Shown: positions 8,615-17,763, numbered from the stretch's first letter. The stretch: 64,000 nt of DNA from Pseudomonas sp. S35 (GCF_009866765.1 NZ_CP019431.1:2542001-2606000), one strand, 5' to 3'. The notes: generated by a model from the letters alone, not told the origin. Made by a program: numbers and translations.

Positions 8615-9847
8615 ATGAATCCATCACGTTCTGAATGCGCACCACCGCGGCAAGCCACCGGGCGCCGTGAAGGGTTGGTGCTGATGCTCGGCAGCAGCCT
8701 GACCATCATGGGCGCGGTCATGGTTGCGCCGATCCTGCCCAAGCTTGGTGCCACGTTTGGCCCGCTGGAGCCTCGCGCCGACTTGCTGGTGCCCCTGGCG
8801 GTTACTGGGCCGGCATTGGCGATTGCCCTGTGCGCGCCGTTGGCCGGATGGTTGGCCGACCGGGTGGGGCGCAAGGCGTTGCTGGTCATCGCGACCTTGC
8901 TGTATGCGGTGCTCGGCGCCTTGCCGGCACTGTTGGATAACTTGCAGTCCATCGTCGGTGTTCGCCTGTTGTTCGGCTGCGCCGAAGCCGCTGTGATGAC
9001 CTGCTGCGCCACGCTGATTGCCGACTATTGGCACGGTGAGGAACGCTTGCGCTACATCAATCGGCAGGTCGTCACCGTCGGCCTGGTGGGCTCGCTGTTC
9101 TTTGTAGTGGGCGGCGCGCTGGGCGAGCATTCCTGGCGTCTGCCGTTCCTGCTGTACCTGCTGCCATTGTTGCTGGTGCCACTGATGATGAAGGTGCTGT
9201 GGGAGCCGGATACCCGCCCGCAATCCCTCGACGAACCCGAGCAGGGCAGGGTAGCCGTGGTGCCGTTGGTGCTGGGTTACCTGCTGATCCTCAGCGGGAT
9301 GGTCCTGAGTTTTATCGTGCCGATCCAGGCACCGATTCTGCTGGTCGGCCTGGGCGTGACCTCCAGCACGTTGATCGGGCTGTCGGCGGGGTTGGGTTTG
9401 CTGGCGACCCTGGGCGGTTCGCTGGCCTGGCCATTGCTGCGTCGACGCATCGGTATCGTCGGTTGCAATGCGTTATTGCTGACCCTGCTCGGGTTGGGGC
9501 TGTGGTTGCTGATGCGCGGGCAAAGCTACAACGCGGTGCTGGTGGCGGTGCTGATTCACGGCCTGGGCGCCGGGCTGTTGGTGCCCAACGTGATGGCGCC
9601 GGTCATGAATGCCTTGAGTGCCCGGACACGTGGGCGCGGCCTGGGCGGGTTCACGTCTTGCCTGTATTTCGGCCAATTTGTCAGCCCGCTGGTGGTGGCG
9701 CTGCTGGGTGTCTACGCCGGTGACCTGCGCACCTCTATCCAGTGGCTGGCGCTGGCCAGCTTTGCCTCGGCAGCGATCTGGGCGCTGGCAGGCCTGTACG
9801 CCCGCCGCAAAACGGTTCCCGGTGCCTTCGGGTCAAGTCATTCGTAA
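8615..9847 (+). CDS. MFS transporter
   Basis: 410-residue, 12-helix major facilitator. The conserved loop 2-3 motif is GWLADRVGRKAL, and helix 1 follows GLVLMLGSSLTIMGAVMV. The start at 8615 was chosen because AAGGGG precedes it and the longer frame from 8546 runs back into the upstream gene. It lies between an outer-membrane protein gene and an amidase gene, with 10 and 16 bp spacings. Import of the amidase substrate is the simplest role; export cannot be excluded. Confidence 0.83.
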   Translation: MNPSRSECAPPRQATGRREGLVLMLGSSLTIMGAVMVAPILPKLGATFGPLEPRADLLVPLAVTGPALAIALCAPLAGWLADRVGRKALLVIATLLYAVLGALPALLDNLQSIVGVRLLFGCAEAAVMTCCATLIADYWHGEERLRYINRQVVTVGLVGSLFFVVGGALGEHSWRLPFLLYLLPLLLVPLMMKVLWEPDTRPQSLDEPEQGRVAVVPLVLGYLLILSGMVLSFIVPIQAPILLVGLGVTSSTLIGLSAGLGLLATLGGSLAWPLLRRRIGIVGCNALLLTLLGLGLWLLMRGQSYNAVLVAVLIHGLGAGLLVPNVMAPVMNALSARTRGRGLGGFTSCLYFGQFVSPLVVALLGVYAGDLRTSIQWLALASFASAAIWALAGLYARRKTVPGAFGSSHS

Positions 9848-9863
9848 TCAAGAGGAGAGGAAC

Positions 9864-11327
9864 ATGGACATCCAGAATTTGTTGGACCGCGAGGACGCTA
9901 CCGGGCTGGCCGAATGGGTCCGCCGTGGCGAAGTACACCCCGGCGAGTTGCTTGAAGCGGTGATTGATCGGATTGAACGGGTCGAGCCGCAGCTCAATGC
10001 GGTGGCCGAGCGTCTGTACGAGTCAGCCCGTGAAACTGCCCGCACATTGCCGCCCGGCCAAGGCGTGTTCGCTGGCGTACCGACTTTGATCAAGGACTTG
10101 TTTTCGCCGGTCAACGGCGCGGCAATGACCAACGGTTCCCAGGCGCTGGGAGGGTTTCGCGCAGATTTTGAAGCCGAACTGGTGACCCGCCTGCGCCGTG
10201 CCGGTTGCGTGATTGCAGGCACCAGCACCTCGCCCGAATTCGGCACGTCGTACTCCACCGAATCCACGCGTTTTGGCGCTACGCGCAACCCCTGGAGCAC
10301 CGGCCACAGTGCGGGCGGCTCCAGCGGCGGCGCGGCCGCCTTGGTGGCGGCGCGTGTCGTGCCGTTTGCCCACGGCAACGATGGCGGCGGCTCCTTGCGT
10401 GTGCCGGCGTCCTGCTGCGGGGTGTTTGGCCTCAAGCCGAGTCGCGGGTTGCTGCCATCCGGGCCGATGGTCGGCGAAGGCTGGGCCGGCATGGGCACGC
10501 CCCATGGGATCACCTTGTCGGTGCGTGACAGTGCCGCCTTGCTGGATGCTACGGCGGGTATCGACCTCGGCGCACCCTATGCCGCACCGATGCAGGCGCA
10601 GCCCTATGTTTCGGCGTTGCAGCGCGACCCACGACCGCTGCGTATCGCGCTGGTGGAGCAACTCGGACCGTGGCCGACCTCCAGCGAAGCGCTGGCGTCG
10701 GTGCAGGAGGCTGCCCGGTTGTGCCAATCCCTGGGCCATCGGGTTGAGCCGGTGAATCTGCCGGTGGCACTGCCGGCATTTCTCGACCAGGTCTTCACCA
10801 TCATTGGCGCCAGTACGCGTCACTATCTCGACGTGCTGGGCCAGATGCGCGGTTTTGCGGTACAGCCCGAAGAGCTCGAGGCGCGCACCCGGATTATTTT
10901 GCGCAGCAAGGGCCATGTCAGCGGGGCTCAGTATGCGGGCGCAGTGGAGTGGATTCACGGTTTGGGCCGGCAGTTGGCGGTGTTCATGCAGGATTACGAC
11001 CTGATCCTCACACCGACCCTGGCCCGTGAACCGGCACCGATTGGGGAGCTGGACTTGCAGGACGACCGCTTGAGCCTCGATGAGCTGATCGAGCGGTTCC
11101 ACAGCTACTCGCCGTTTACCGCCTTGTTCAACGCCAGCGGGCAACCGGCGATGTCAGTGCCCTTGCACTGGAGCGCAGCCGGCCTGCCGATGGGCGCCCA
11201 CTTCGCCGGTCGTTTTGGCGAGGAAAGCACGTTGCTCGCCCTGGCCGCGCAACTGGAGCGCGCCCAGCCCTGGCGTGGTCGCGTACCGCCGGTCAATGCC
11301 TGCCGGTTGTCCGCTCAGGGGCTGTAA
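9864..11327 (+). CDS. Amidase signature family amidase
   Basis: 487-residue cytoplasmic amidase that would hydrolyse a carboxamide to acid and ammonia. The Ser-cisSer-Lys triad is visible as Lys77 (PTLIKDLF), Ser153 (GGSSGG) and Ser177 (DGGGSLRVPASCCG). The start at 9864 follows AGGAGAGG with proper spacing; the open frame extends upstream into the MFS gene but has no ribosome site there. It is the last gene of the AraC-OM protein-MFS-amidase group. The substrate is not deducible; aryl-alkyl amides are an inference from the MetA-type neighbour. Confidence 0.87.
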   Translation: MDIQNLLDREDATGLAEWVRRGEVHPGELLEAVIDRIERVEPQLNAVAERLYESARETARTLPPGQGVFAGVPTLIKDLFSPVNGAAMTNGSQALGGFRADFEAELVTRLRRAGCVIAGTSTSPEFGTSYSTESTRFGATRNPWSTGHSAGGSSGGAAALVAARVVPFAHGNDGGGSLRVPASCCGVFGLKPSRGLLPSGPMVGEGWAGMGTPHGITLSVRDSAALLDATAGIDLGAPYAAPMQAQPYVSALQRDPRPLRIALVEQLGPWPTSSEALASVQEAARLCQSLGHRVEPVNLPVALPAFLDQVFTIIGASTRHYLDVLGQMRGFAVQPEELEARTRIILRSKGHVSGAQYAGAVEWIHGLGRQLAVFMQDYDLILTPTLAREPAPIGELDLQDDRLSLDELIERFHSYSPFTALFNASGQPAMSVPLHWSAAGLPMGAHFAGRFGEESTLLALAAQLERAQPWRGRVPPVNACRLSAQGL

Positions 11328-11442
11328 GGCGCATAGGCTGCAGAATGCCTAGCGTGCCTGGAGCGATTTGCCTCAACCGGTCCAGGCGCTGCTGACATCG
11401 AGGCCAGAGTTTTTTTAAGCGGTGTGGGCCAGGGTGCCGTTG

Positions 11443-12306
11443 TCACTCGGTTGCAAAGCGTTGCCTTTTTATCCGGTACATATCGTCGTCGGCATGGCTG
11501 AGCAGCATGTCGGCATCCTTGCCGTCTACCGGGTACAACGCCACGCCGACACTGCAGGACGGCATCTTCACCGCGCCAAACTCGGCACTCAGCGGCTCGG
11601 CCATGACTGCGAGGATCTGCGCCACCTTGGCGGCAATTGCTTCCTGGGATGGGATGTCCGTCAGCAGCACGGTGAATTCGTCACCGCCCATCCGGGCCAC
11701 CAGGTCGCTCTCGCGTACGCAACGCTCCAAACGCCGTGCGATCACACACAGCACACGATCGCCCATAGCATGGCCATACATGTCATTGATGCCCTTGAAG
11801 TCGTTGATGTCCAGAAACAGCAACGCCAGTCTCTGGTTGTGGACCTGTGCGGTTTGCAGGGCGCGGTCCAGCCGATCATTGAACAGCGACCGGTTGGTGA
11901 GGGCCGTCAGCGGATCATGATGGGCGAGGAAACGTAACTCTTCCTCGGCCTGGGTGAGGGCAGTCACGTCCCGTGCGACACCGATCCGTGCGCCCACCTC
12001 TTCGGACCAGAAGGCTGCCCATAAAATGTGCACGACGCTGCCGTCCTTGCGCAGATAACGGTTGCGAAAGTCCACATGGGGCTGGCCATTCATGACACGG
12101 ACAATGGAGGCCCGGGTGCGTGCGAGGTCTTCAGGGTGCATGTAGCGGGTGATCAAGGTGCCAATCAGTTCGTCGGCACGGTAGCCGAGCAGTGCCTGGC
12201 AGGCATCGCTGACAAAGACGATCTGGTTGTCACTGTCGACGACAAAGACCGTATCCAGCATCAGGTTGATCAGTTTGGGGTAGAGAGCTTGCAGGTCAAC
12301 GGGCAT
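11443..12306 (-). CDS. PAS-GGDEF diguanylate cyclase
   Basis: 287-residue cytoplasmic signalling protein with no membrane segments. A PAS domain covers about residues 10-115 and a GGDEF domain about 120-285. The active-site GGDEF is intact at 207-211. The product-inhibition I-site RxxD is present as RESD (198-201), exactly five residues before it, so it should make cyclic di-GMP and be feedback-inhibited. No EAL domain. It is transcribed alone, convergent with the amidase gene. Confidence 0.9.
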   Translation of the reverse strand: MPVDLQALYPKLINLMLDTVFVVDSDNQIVFVSDACQALLGYRADELIGTLITRYMHPEDLARTRASIVRVMNGQPHVDFRNRYLRKDGSVVHILWAAFWSEEVGARIGVARDVTALTQAEEELRFLAHHDPLTALTNRSLFNDRLDRALQTAQVHNQRLALLFLDINDFKGINDMYGHAMGDRVLCVIARRLERCVRESDLVARMGGDEFTVLLTDIPSQEAIAAKVAQILAVMAEPLSAEFGAVKMPSCSVGVALYPVDGKDADMLLSHADDDMYRIKRQRFATE

Positions 12307-12498
12307 GGGTCATCGGGCGTCCGGTTCATATCGGCCGATCATAGCCCGATCATGAACAGAGGCGATGGGCAATCCTGCAAATTGTTGTGCCTTCTGTCGC
12401 GGTCTAGGCCGGCTTCTGTTGCGGCGTGGCCATCAGTGAATCGGATCCAATCATGCGCTGGGCGCCGTGCGACCGAGCGGTATCGCATGGACGTCATC

Positions 12499-12528
12499 GT
12501 CGCAGGGACGCAACACCGTCCCTGCGAC
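12499..12528 (-). terminator. Strong hairpin after the TonB receptor gene
   Basis: A perfect 12-bp stem, GTCGCAGGGACG / CGTCCCTGCGAC, with a 6-base loop lies 11 bases beyond the stop of the receptor gene. There is no U-tract, so it may end transcription weakly or protect the mRNA 3' end. Confidence 0.5.
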
Positions 12529-12539
12529 TGCCCTCGCTA

Positions 12540-14609
12540 TCAGAAGTCCAGCGTCACCCCGGTATACAGCGCACGGCCATCGCCCGGCGAATGCAACGAG
12601 GCCCGGGCACCGTCCGGGTCATACCAGGCATACGCGTAGTAGCGGTTGGTGAGGTTTTTCAGTTGCAGGTCGACACTGACCGCCCGCGTCACCTGATACG
12701 TGGCGCCGAGGTTCATCAACACGTAGCCGCCGTAGGTGCCCTTGGTGTTTTCGCGTTCGAGGTAGTAGTTCGTCTGGCCGTTCAGCCAGGCGCTTAGTTG
12801 CAGGGCGGGGGTGGCTTTGTAGCTCACGCCGGCGTTGTAGAGGTGATGGGGGATATGGTCGATTTCCTGGCCTTTGCTATTGGGCAAGGTCGCACTGGGC
12901 TTGAGGATTTTCGAGTATTGCCAGGCGTAGGCCATCCAGATATCGGTGCGGTCATTGGGGCGCAGGTTGAGCTGCGCGTCGTAGCCCCAGCGCCGGGTTT
13001 CGCCGACGTTATCCGATTCGCCACTCGGGTCGTTGAGCCGGCGGCTGACTTCGCCACTGGCTTGCTGTTGCCAATAGGCCACGCGGCCATCGATCCAATC
13101 GGCGGGGGTGAACTTGATGCCGGTTTCCCAGCCTTCGTTGATCGACGGCGCCAGGTCGGTGTCCCGCGGTGGAATCTTGTAGGCCGCAGCACCCGTGCCC
13201 ACCTGGAATGTCCGGCCCCAGTTGGCGTAGACGCTGGCGACCGTCCAGGGCGAGTACACCACGCTGAGCTTGGGTTGTTTGATCAGCCCGTAGTCGTTGA
13301 TGTCGTAAGCCATGCCGGTCATCTCGTTGGTGAAGTCGCCCTGGATCTTGTCCACGCGGTACGCCGGGATGATTTTCAGTGATTCGAACGGTTTGATCTC
13401 GGCCTGGACGTAGGCGCCGTAGGTGTCGAAGTCAAATTGCTGGTCGCGGGTCTGTGCCAGGCGCGCGCGATTGTGTGTGCGGTAGCGCTCGCTTTTGTTC
13501 TGTTGCTGTTGAATGTCTGCGCCGCCTTCCAGGGCAAAGTCATACAACCCACTGACCTGCGGGCGCCAGGTCAGGCTGGTAAGGGCGCCGTACTGGGTTT
13601 CGTAGGCGTCGCGTTCCTGCTGGGCGCTGGTGCGCCAGTATTGGGTCCAGCGTCGGTCGTCAAAGGTATTGACGTAGGTTTTTGCCGACCAGGACAGGGT
13701 GTCGGCCAGTTCCGTGTCCAGGTGCAGGCTGAGCTGGTTCATCCGCCGGGTGCCTTTGTCGGTGGCGTTGTAACTGTTGGTCATGGTCGGGTGGTGGCGG
13801 GCGTCGTCTTCACTCAAGTAGCCGGGCTCTTGCGCCTCGGTTTCGTAGTGGCGGGCAATCAGGCCGATGCGGTAACGGTTGTCGTCCGGGGTGTAGAACC
13901 ATTTGCCGGACATCGAAAATTTATCTGCAACGCCATGATCGCGGTAGCCATCGGATTTCTGGTAGGCGAAGAAGTAGTTCTGCGTCCAATTGCTGCCTTC
14001 GATGCCTTTGGCCAGTTGCGTTTCCTGGGTGTTGTAGCTGCCATAACGCACCCGCGCCTTGGTGTACTCGCCACCGGTGCGGGTCAGCATGTTGACGTTG
14101 CCGGCGATATTGTTCAGGCCATAGCGCGGATCGCTGGTGCCACGTACCACCTCGATGCTGTCCAGTTCCAGGGGGAAAATCATGTCCATGAACGGCATGT
14201 TGCCGTCGTTGCTGTTGCTGGGGATGCCGTCGATCAACAGCTTCACCGCATTCACTTCACCTTCGCCGTTGAAGCCGCGAAAGGAGATCTTGCCGGAGGT
14301 GGTGCCTTGGTTGAACTGCGTGAGCATCACCCCCGGCGCACGGCTGAACAGCTCCCAGCTGTAGTTGACCGGCATCTTTTCCAGGATGTCGGCACCGAGG
14401 ATATCCACGGAACTGAGCACGCTGCTGGTGCTCAGCGGGCCACTGGCGTCGGAAGTGCCCTGGACGGACACGGTACCGAGGGTCAGGGCCGGGTTCTCGC
14501 TGGCGTGAAGCAACGGGTGGACTGCAAACAGGCCCGCCGAAAGCAGGGGTAACAATGAATAAGGCGCAGCGACGCGCTTTGCGCGAGGCAGAGTCAATGG
14601 AGCAGGCAT
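12540..14609 (-). CDS. TonB-dependent outer-membrane receptor
   Basis: 689 residues: signal peptide, plug domain (about 50-170, with FRGFNGEGEVNAVKLLIDGIP and SIEVVRGTSDPRYG) and a 22-strand-type barrel ending in Phe (TGVTLDF). There is no N-terminal STN signalling domain. The start at 14609 (MPAPLTLPR) has AGGAAG eight bases upstream. It lies 86 bp behind a DUF2946-like gene in the same orientation, a pairing often seen around metal-uptake receptors. A metal complex is the likely ligand; the sequence does not name it. Confidence 0.87.
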   Translation of the reverse strand: MPAPLTLPRAKRVAAPYSLLPLLSAGLFAVHPLLHASENPALTLGTVSVQGTSDASGPLSTSSVLSSVDILGADILEKMPVNYSWELFSRAPGVMLTQFNQGTTSGKISFRGFNGEGEVNAVKLLIDGIPSNSNDGNMPFMDMIFPLELDSIEVVRGTSDPRYGLNNIAGNVNMLTRTGGEYTKARVRYGSYNTQETQLAKGIEGSNWTQNYFFAYQKSDGYRDHGVADKFSMSGKWFYTPDDNRYRIGLIARHYETEAQEPGYLSEDDARHHPTMTNSYNATDKGTRRMNQLSLHLDTELADTLSWSAKTYVNTFDDRRWTQYWRTSAQQERDAYETQYGALTSLTWRPQVSGLYDFALEGGADIQQQQNKSERYRTHNRARLAQTRDQQFDFDTYGAYVQAEIKPFESLKIIPAYRVDKIQGDFTNEMTGMAYDINDYGLIKQPKLSVVYSPWTVASVYANWGRTFQVGTGAAAYKIPPRDTDLAPSINEGWETGIKFTPADWIDGRVAYWQQQASGEVSRRLNDPSGESDNVGETRRWGYDAQLNLRPNDRTDIWMAYAWQYSKILKPSATLPNSKGQEIDHIPHHLYNAGVSYKATPALQLSAWLNGQTNYYLERENTKGTYGGYVLMNLGATYQVTRAVSVDLQLKNLTNRYYAYAWYDPDGARASLHSPGDGRALYTGVTLDF

Positions 14610-14695
14610 AGGGCACGCTTCCTGATGAACAAAAAACTTCAAGGACGTTCAGCCACCCCCACGGGGCGGCGAAATACACAGGGTTTCTGGGACGA

Positions 14696-15085
14696 TCAGG
14701 CGACAGGGGAGGCGCGGGGGCTCAGGCTGGGCCAGCGCACCCTGGGGTGCAGCGTTGGCAACACAGGGTTGTCGAGGGCGGTGTCGGGGGCGTAGCGCGG
14801 CAGCAAATGCCGGTAATAGTCGCTCGGCAGCGCCGCCAGCCCGGCATGGCCACAGCAGCAATCGCCGTGCTTCATCGCGGGGGTCGAAGGGCCGGACTTG
14901 AGCGGGTCGAGCAGCTTATCGAAGCCGGGCGGCAGTGTTTGTGCCGTGCCCCCGGAGCAGAACCCGCCCCACAGCATCAAGCCGATATCCGGCGTCTGCA
15001 TGGCGCGACTGAGTGGCATTGCCAGCATGTTCAGCAACAGGGCCAGGCAGGCGACCCAAGGGCTGATGCGTTTGAACAGTGCCAT
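14696..15085 (-). CDS. DUF2946-like small membrane/periplasmic protein
   Basis: About 129 residues with one N-terminal hydrophobic segment (ISPWVACLALLLNMLAM) and a Cys/His cluster, KHGDCCCGHAG, that could bind a metal ion. This layout matches the DUF2946 proteins found beside TonB-dependent metal receptors. Start choice is uncertain: 15085 gives the typical N-terminus, but an in-frame ATG at 15148 adds 21 residues, and neither has a good ribosome site. It is the first gene of a two-gene unit with the downstream receptor. Confidence 0.65.
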   Translation of the reverse strand: MALFKRISPWVACLALLLNMLAMPLSRAMQTPDIGLMLWGGFCSGGTAQTLPPGFDKLLDPLKSGPSTPAMKHGDCCCGHAGLAALPSDYYRHLLPRYAPDTALDNPVLPTLHPRVRWPSLSPRASPVA

Positions 15086-15227
15086 GAATGACGCCGACGC
15101 AAAGGGGCGGATATTTAGCCGTAACTGGGGCGCGAAGTACAGGTCCATCCGTGCGTTATTACGCCGCAGTTCCTGCCCGTTGAGTCACCATCGTGTGAAA
15201 GGTGAAGGCATTCGTTTGAGTGTCTAC

Positions 15228-15240
15228 GTTGTCGTACAAC
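15228..15240. promoter_or_regulatory. Candidate GntR operator, site A
   Basis: GTTGT-CGT-ACAAC, a perfect palindrome around a 3-base centre, 50 bases before the GntR gene. It fits the FadR-subfamily operator pattern TNGTNNNACNA and the GTYRT-N3-AYRAC pattern shared with sites B-E, suggesting autoregulation. A separate 7-bp inverted repeat, GAATGCG/CGCATTC, follows at 15242-15263. Confidence 0.65.
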
Positions 15241-15290
15241 TGAATGCGCTATGATACGCATTCCCTTGCAAACCGAGATTTGTGTTCTTG

Positions 15291-16070
15291 ATGGACTACC
15301 CGAACGTCCAGCCCACCGTTCGCCGCCGGCACCGCAGCCTGGCCGAAGAACTGGTCACCGAGCTTTCCCGGCGCATTTGCACTGGGGAATTGGCGCGTGC
15401 CACCAAGCTGCCCACCGAATCCGAGGTGATGGCCGAGCACGGCGTCAGTCGCACGGTGGTGCGTGAGGCCATTTCGCGCCTGCAAGCCTCGGGCCTGGTG
15501 GAAACCCGGCACGGTGTCGGCACGTTTGTGAGGGATATTCCCAGCCCCAGCGGGTTTCGGATCGACCCCGACACCATCGTGACCTTGCAGGATGTGCTGG
15601 CGGTGCTGGAATTGCGCATCAGCCTGGAAGTAGAAGCTGCCGGCCTGGCCTGCCTGGGGCGCACCGACCAGCAATTGCAGGTGATGCGTGACTCGCTGGA
15701 TGCGCTCAACTCGCGGGCGGTGAGCGCCGATTATGCGGTGACGGCAGACTTTCAGTTTCACCAGCAGATCGCGCTGGCCACCGGCAATCGCTACTTCACC
15801 GACATCATGTTGCACCTGGGGGTCAACATCCTGCCGCGTACGCGCTTGCACTCAAAGCGCTTGGCCAACGCCAATAAAGAGCCTTACCTGGAGCGTTTGA
15901 GTCGCGAGCACGAGGACATCTACAAGGCCATTTTGCGCCGTGATGCCGACGCCGCACGGGCGGCGATGCGCCTGCACCTGTCTAACAGCCGCGAGCGTAT
16001 GCGCCGGGCCTATGAAGCGGCCGCCGCCGAATTGTCGAACGGCCCGGCTGCGGTGAACGCGCCGCCCTGA
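15291..16070 (+). CDS. GntR/FadR-family regulator of uronate catabolism
   Basis: 259-residue repressor. The N-terminal winged helix (about residues 10-75) contains LPTESEVMAEHGVSRTVVRE and HGVGTFV; the C-terminal FCD effector domain runs from about 95 to 240. The ATG at 15291 gives MDYPNVQPTV; an in-frame GTG at 15282 is possible. It is convergent with udh, and the two coding sequences overlap by 61 bp at their 3' ends. Sites resembling its own upstream palindrome lie before kdgM, the enolase gene and kdgD. Ligand (galacturonate, aldarate or keto-deoxy acid) unknown. Confidence 0.88.
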   Translation: MDYPNVQPTVRRRHRSLAEELVTELSRRICTGELARATKLPTESEVMAEHGVSRTVVREAISRLQASGLVETRHGVGTFVRDIPSPSGFRIDPDTIVTLQDVLAVLELRISLEVEAAGLACLGRTDQQLQVMRDSLDALNSRAVSADYAVTADFQFHQQIALATGNRYFTDIMLHLGVNILPRTRLHSKRLANANKEPYLERLSREHEDIYKAILRRDADAARAAMRLHLSNSRERMRRAYEAAAAELSNGPAAVNAPP

Positions 16071-16843
16071 AGCCGGCCACCGGGCTCATCCGCAGGCGGT
16101 TGCGGTTGCTGCTCGACCTTGGCGCGAAACTGCTCCGAGCTGTCCTGCGGTGCAAAGCCCAGGTGCTCGGCATGCCGATTGCTCCACCAGCGCTCCTTAT
16201 TGTCTGAAACGCCATACACCACACTGTGCCCCACGTCCTTGGCCAGCAGGGCGCGGGCCACCAGGTGGTCCAGGTCTGCGTAGCTCAGCCAGGTGTGCAG
16301 CATCCGCCGGTTGCGCGGTTCGGGGAACGACGAGCCGATGCGCAAGCTCACGGTTTCAATCCCATAGCGATGAAAATAGAACGCCGCGAGGTCTTCGCCG
16401 TAAGCCTTGGAGAGCGCGTAGTAACCATCCGGGCGGCGCTGTGCGTGCACATCCAGTTCCACGTCCTGGGGGTAAAAACCGGTGACGTGGTTGGAGCTGG
16501 CAAACACAATCCGCTTGACCCCTTGTTGCCGCGCCGCTTCGTAAATATGGAATGTGCCGCGAATATTGGCGTCGAGAATTTCCTCGAACGGCCGCTCCAC
16601 TGAAATCCCACCCAGGTGCACGATCGCGTCAACGCCGTCGACCAGCGCCGCCACGGCAGCCTTGTCGGCCAGGTTGCACTGGATCACTTCGTCGTGTGCA
16701 CCTGCGCTGGGCGCCATGGCGCTGATGTCCGAGGCACGCACGATGTCGGCATGGGCCTGCAAGGTTTCCCGCAGGATCTGCCCCAGGCCGCCGGCCGCGC
16801 CGGTGAGCAAAATGCGAGTGAAGGGTTTGGGCTGTGTGGTCAT
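16010..16843 (-). CDS. udh: Uronate dehydrogenase
   Basis: 277-residue short-chain dehydrogenase oxidising D-galacturonate or D-glucuronate with NAD+ to the aldaro-lactone. The Rossmann motif is TGAAGGLGQ near residue 13. The active-site YYALSKAYGE supplies Tyr and Lys, and SSFPEPRNRRMLHTWLS matches the characteristic substrate loop. The start at 16843 gives MTTQPKPFTRILLTGAAG; the upstream extension is not family-like. The last residues (after AAGPF, where known homologues stop) run into the 3' end of the GntR gene on the other strand. It follows the KdgM-type porin gene in the same direction. Confidence 0.92.
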   Translation of the reverse strand: MTTQPKPFTRILLTGAAGGLGQILRETLQAHADIVRASDISAMAPSAGAHDEVIQCNLADKAAVAALVDGVDAIVHLGGISVERPFEEILDANIRGTFHIYEAARQQGVKRIVFASSNHVTGFYPQDVELDVHAQRRPDGYYALSKAYGEDLAAFYFHRYGIETVSLRIGSSFPEPRNRRMLHTWLSYADLDHLVARALLAKDVGHSVVYGVSDNKERWWSNRHAEHLGFAPQDSSEQFRAKVEQQPQPPADEPGGRLQGGAFTAAGPFDNSAAAAS

Positions 16844-16930
16844 GGTCAGGTCTTCCATTGAGCGCTGGATGCAAAGGGTTTGCCTGGCGAGCGATGCGCG
16901 TTCGCCAGGCAAGTCGCAGGGAGGGGGGCG

Positions 16931-17656
16931 TTACATGAAGTTGTATTGGATGCCCAGGCGCCACCGCGCCTGACGGTCTTCTGTGGTGGAGTTGACCTTC
17001 ACATCACCAATCTCCATGAACGGGGCCCATTCCTTGGTGAGCTTGTATTTGACGATCAGGTTCTGTTCGTAGTCGCTCTTCTTGTTGTCGTAGCGGATGT
17101 AGTCGGTCTTGAAATAGATGAACTGATATTCGTACGCCCACTTACTGGCCGGCGTGTAGCCGAGCCAACCCTCGAAACGGTGGGTGGTCTGGTCATCCTT
17201 GATGTGGTCGGGCAAGTCCTCGTTGACCTGATCGCGGTCGAGCTTCTTGGTGTCCAGGCGATAGCGCGTGGCGGCGTAGAAGGCGTCGTTGATCTTGTAG
17301 TTGTACTTGAGGCCCAGCTTGTAGGTGGTCGAGTCTTTTGAACTGTCCATCTGGAACGCCGGGGTCAACGTCGATTGCGGGCTGAGCTTGTAGTTGTAGC
17401 TCACGGTGAACTCATGTCCGTTGTTGACCATGTTGTCGTAGGCCACGTCTTCACGGTCCCCGGCCGTGCGGTATTTCATTTCCGCTTCAAATCCCAGGCC
17501 ACTGTCCAGGCGGTAGTTGAGCTTGATTCGGTCAGCGTGGGCGCTGTCTTCCTCAGTGAACTGGTGGCGGTAGTTGATGCTGGCAGAGTCAGCGCTGACA
17601 TACAGCGGCAGGCCGAGGGTCAGGGCAGTAACGAGCGTGCGTAGGGTGGTGTTCAT
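16931..17656 (-). CDS. kdgM: KdgM-family oligogalacturonate porin
   Basis: 241 residues with a signal peptide cleaved near YVSADSASINY, then short amphipathic strands separated by charged turns and a C-terminal Phe-Met (IQYNFM). This is the pattern of the small 12-strand KdgM/NanC porins that admit acidic oligosaccharides. Arg and Lys are plentiful in strand segments, as expected for polygalacturonate fragments. The mRNA leader contains an A-rich run, and site B lies 94 bases upstream. Its place between uronate genes and opposite an ABC importer supports oligogalacturonide entry. Confidence 0.85.
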   Translation of the reverse strand: MNTTLRTLVTALTLGLPLYVSADSASINYRHQFTEEDSAHADRIKLNYRLDSGLGFEAEMKYRTAGDREDVAYDNMVNNGHEFTVSYNYKLSPQSTLTPAFQMDSSKDSTTYKLGLKYNYKINDAFYAATRYRLDTKKLDRDQVNEDLPDHIKDDQTTHRFEGWLGYTPASKWAYEYQFIYFKTDYIRYDNKKSDYEQNLIVKYKLTKEWAPFMEIGDVKVNSTTEDRQARWRLGIQYNFM

Positions 17657-17661
17657 ACGGT

Positions 17662-17682
17662 CTTCTTTTTTTTGTTTTTGTT
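17662..17682 (-). promoter_or_regulatory. Crc/Hfq CA-rich motif before kdgM
   Basis: On the minus strand this A-rich run contains AACAAAAA and AAAAAGAA, both fitting AANAANAA, immediately before the kdgM start codon. Hfq/Crc repression is inferred. Confidence 0.5.
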
Positions 17683-17750
17683 AGGGTCGTTTGACGGTTG
17701 CTACGGCGATGCGTTGTTGCGTGTGGCTCTCATCTAAGGTGCCGATATAC

Positions 17751-17763
17751 GTTATCGTACGAC
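17751..17763. promoter_or_regulatory. Candidate GntR operator, site B (kdgM)
   Basis: GTTAT-CGT-ACGAC fits GTYRT-N3-AYRAC. It lies 94 bases upstream of the kdgM start on the minus strand. Confidence 0.6.

Noticed and set aside
11328..11442. Terminator after the amidase gene
   Set aside because: A GCCTGGA/TCCAGGC pairing and a later T-run exist, but they are separated by tens of bases and do not form one compact hairpin.
13437..14552. 371-codon plus-strand frame opposite the TonB receptor
   Set aside because: Shadow frame; the minus-strand receptor has full plug and barrel features.
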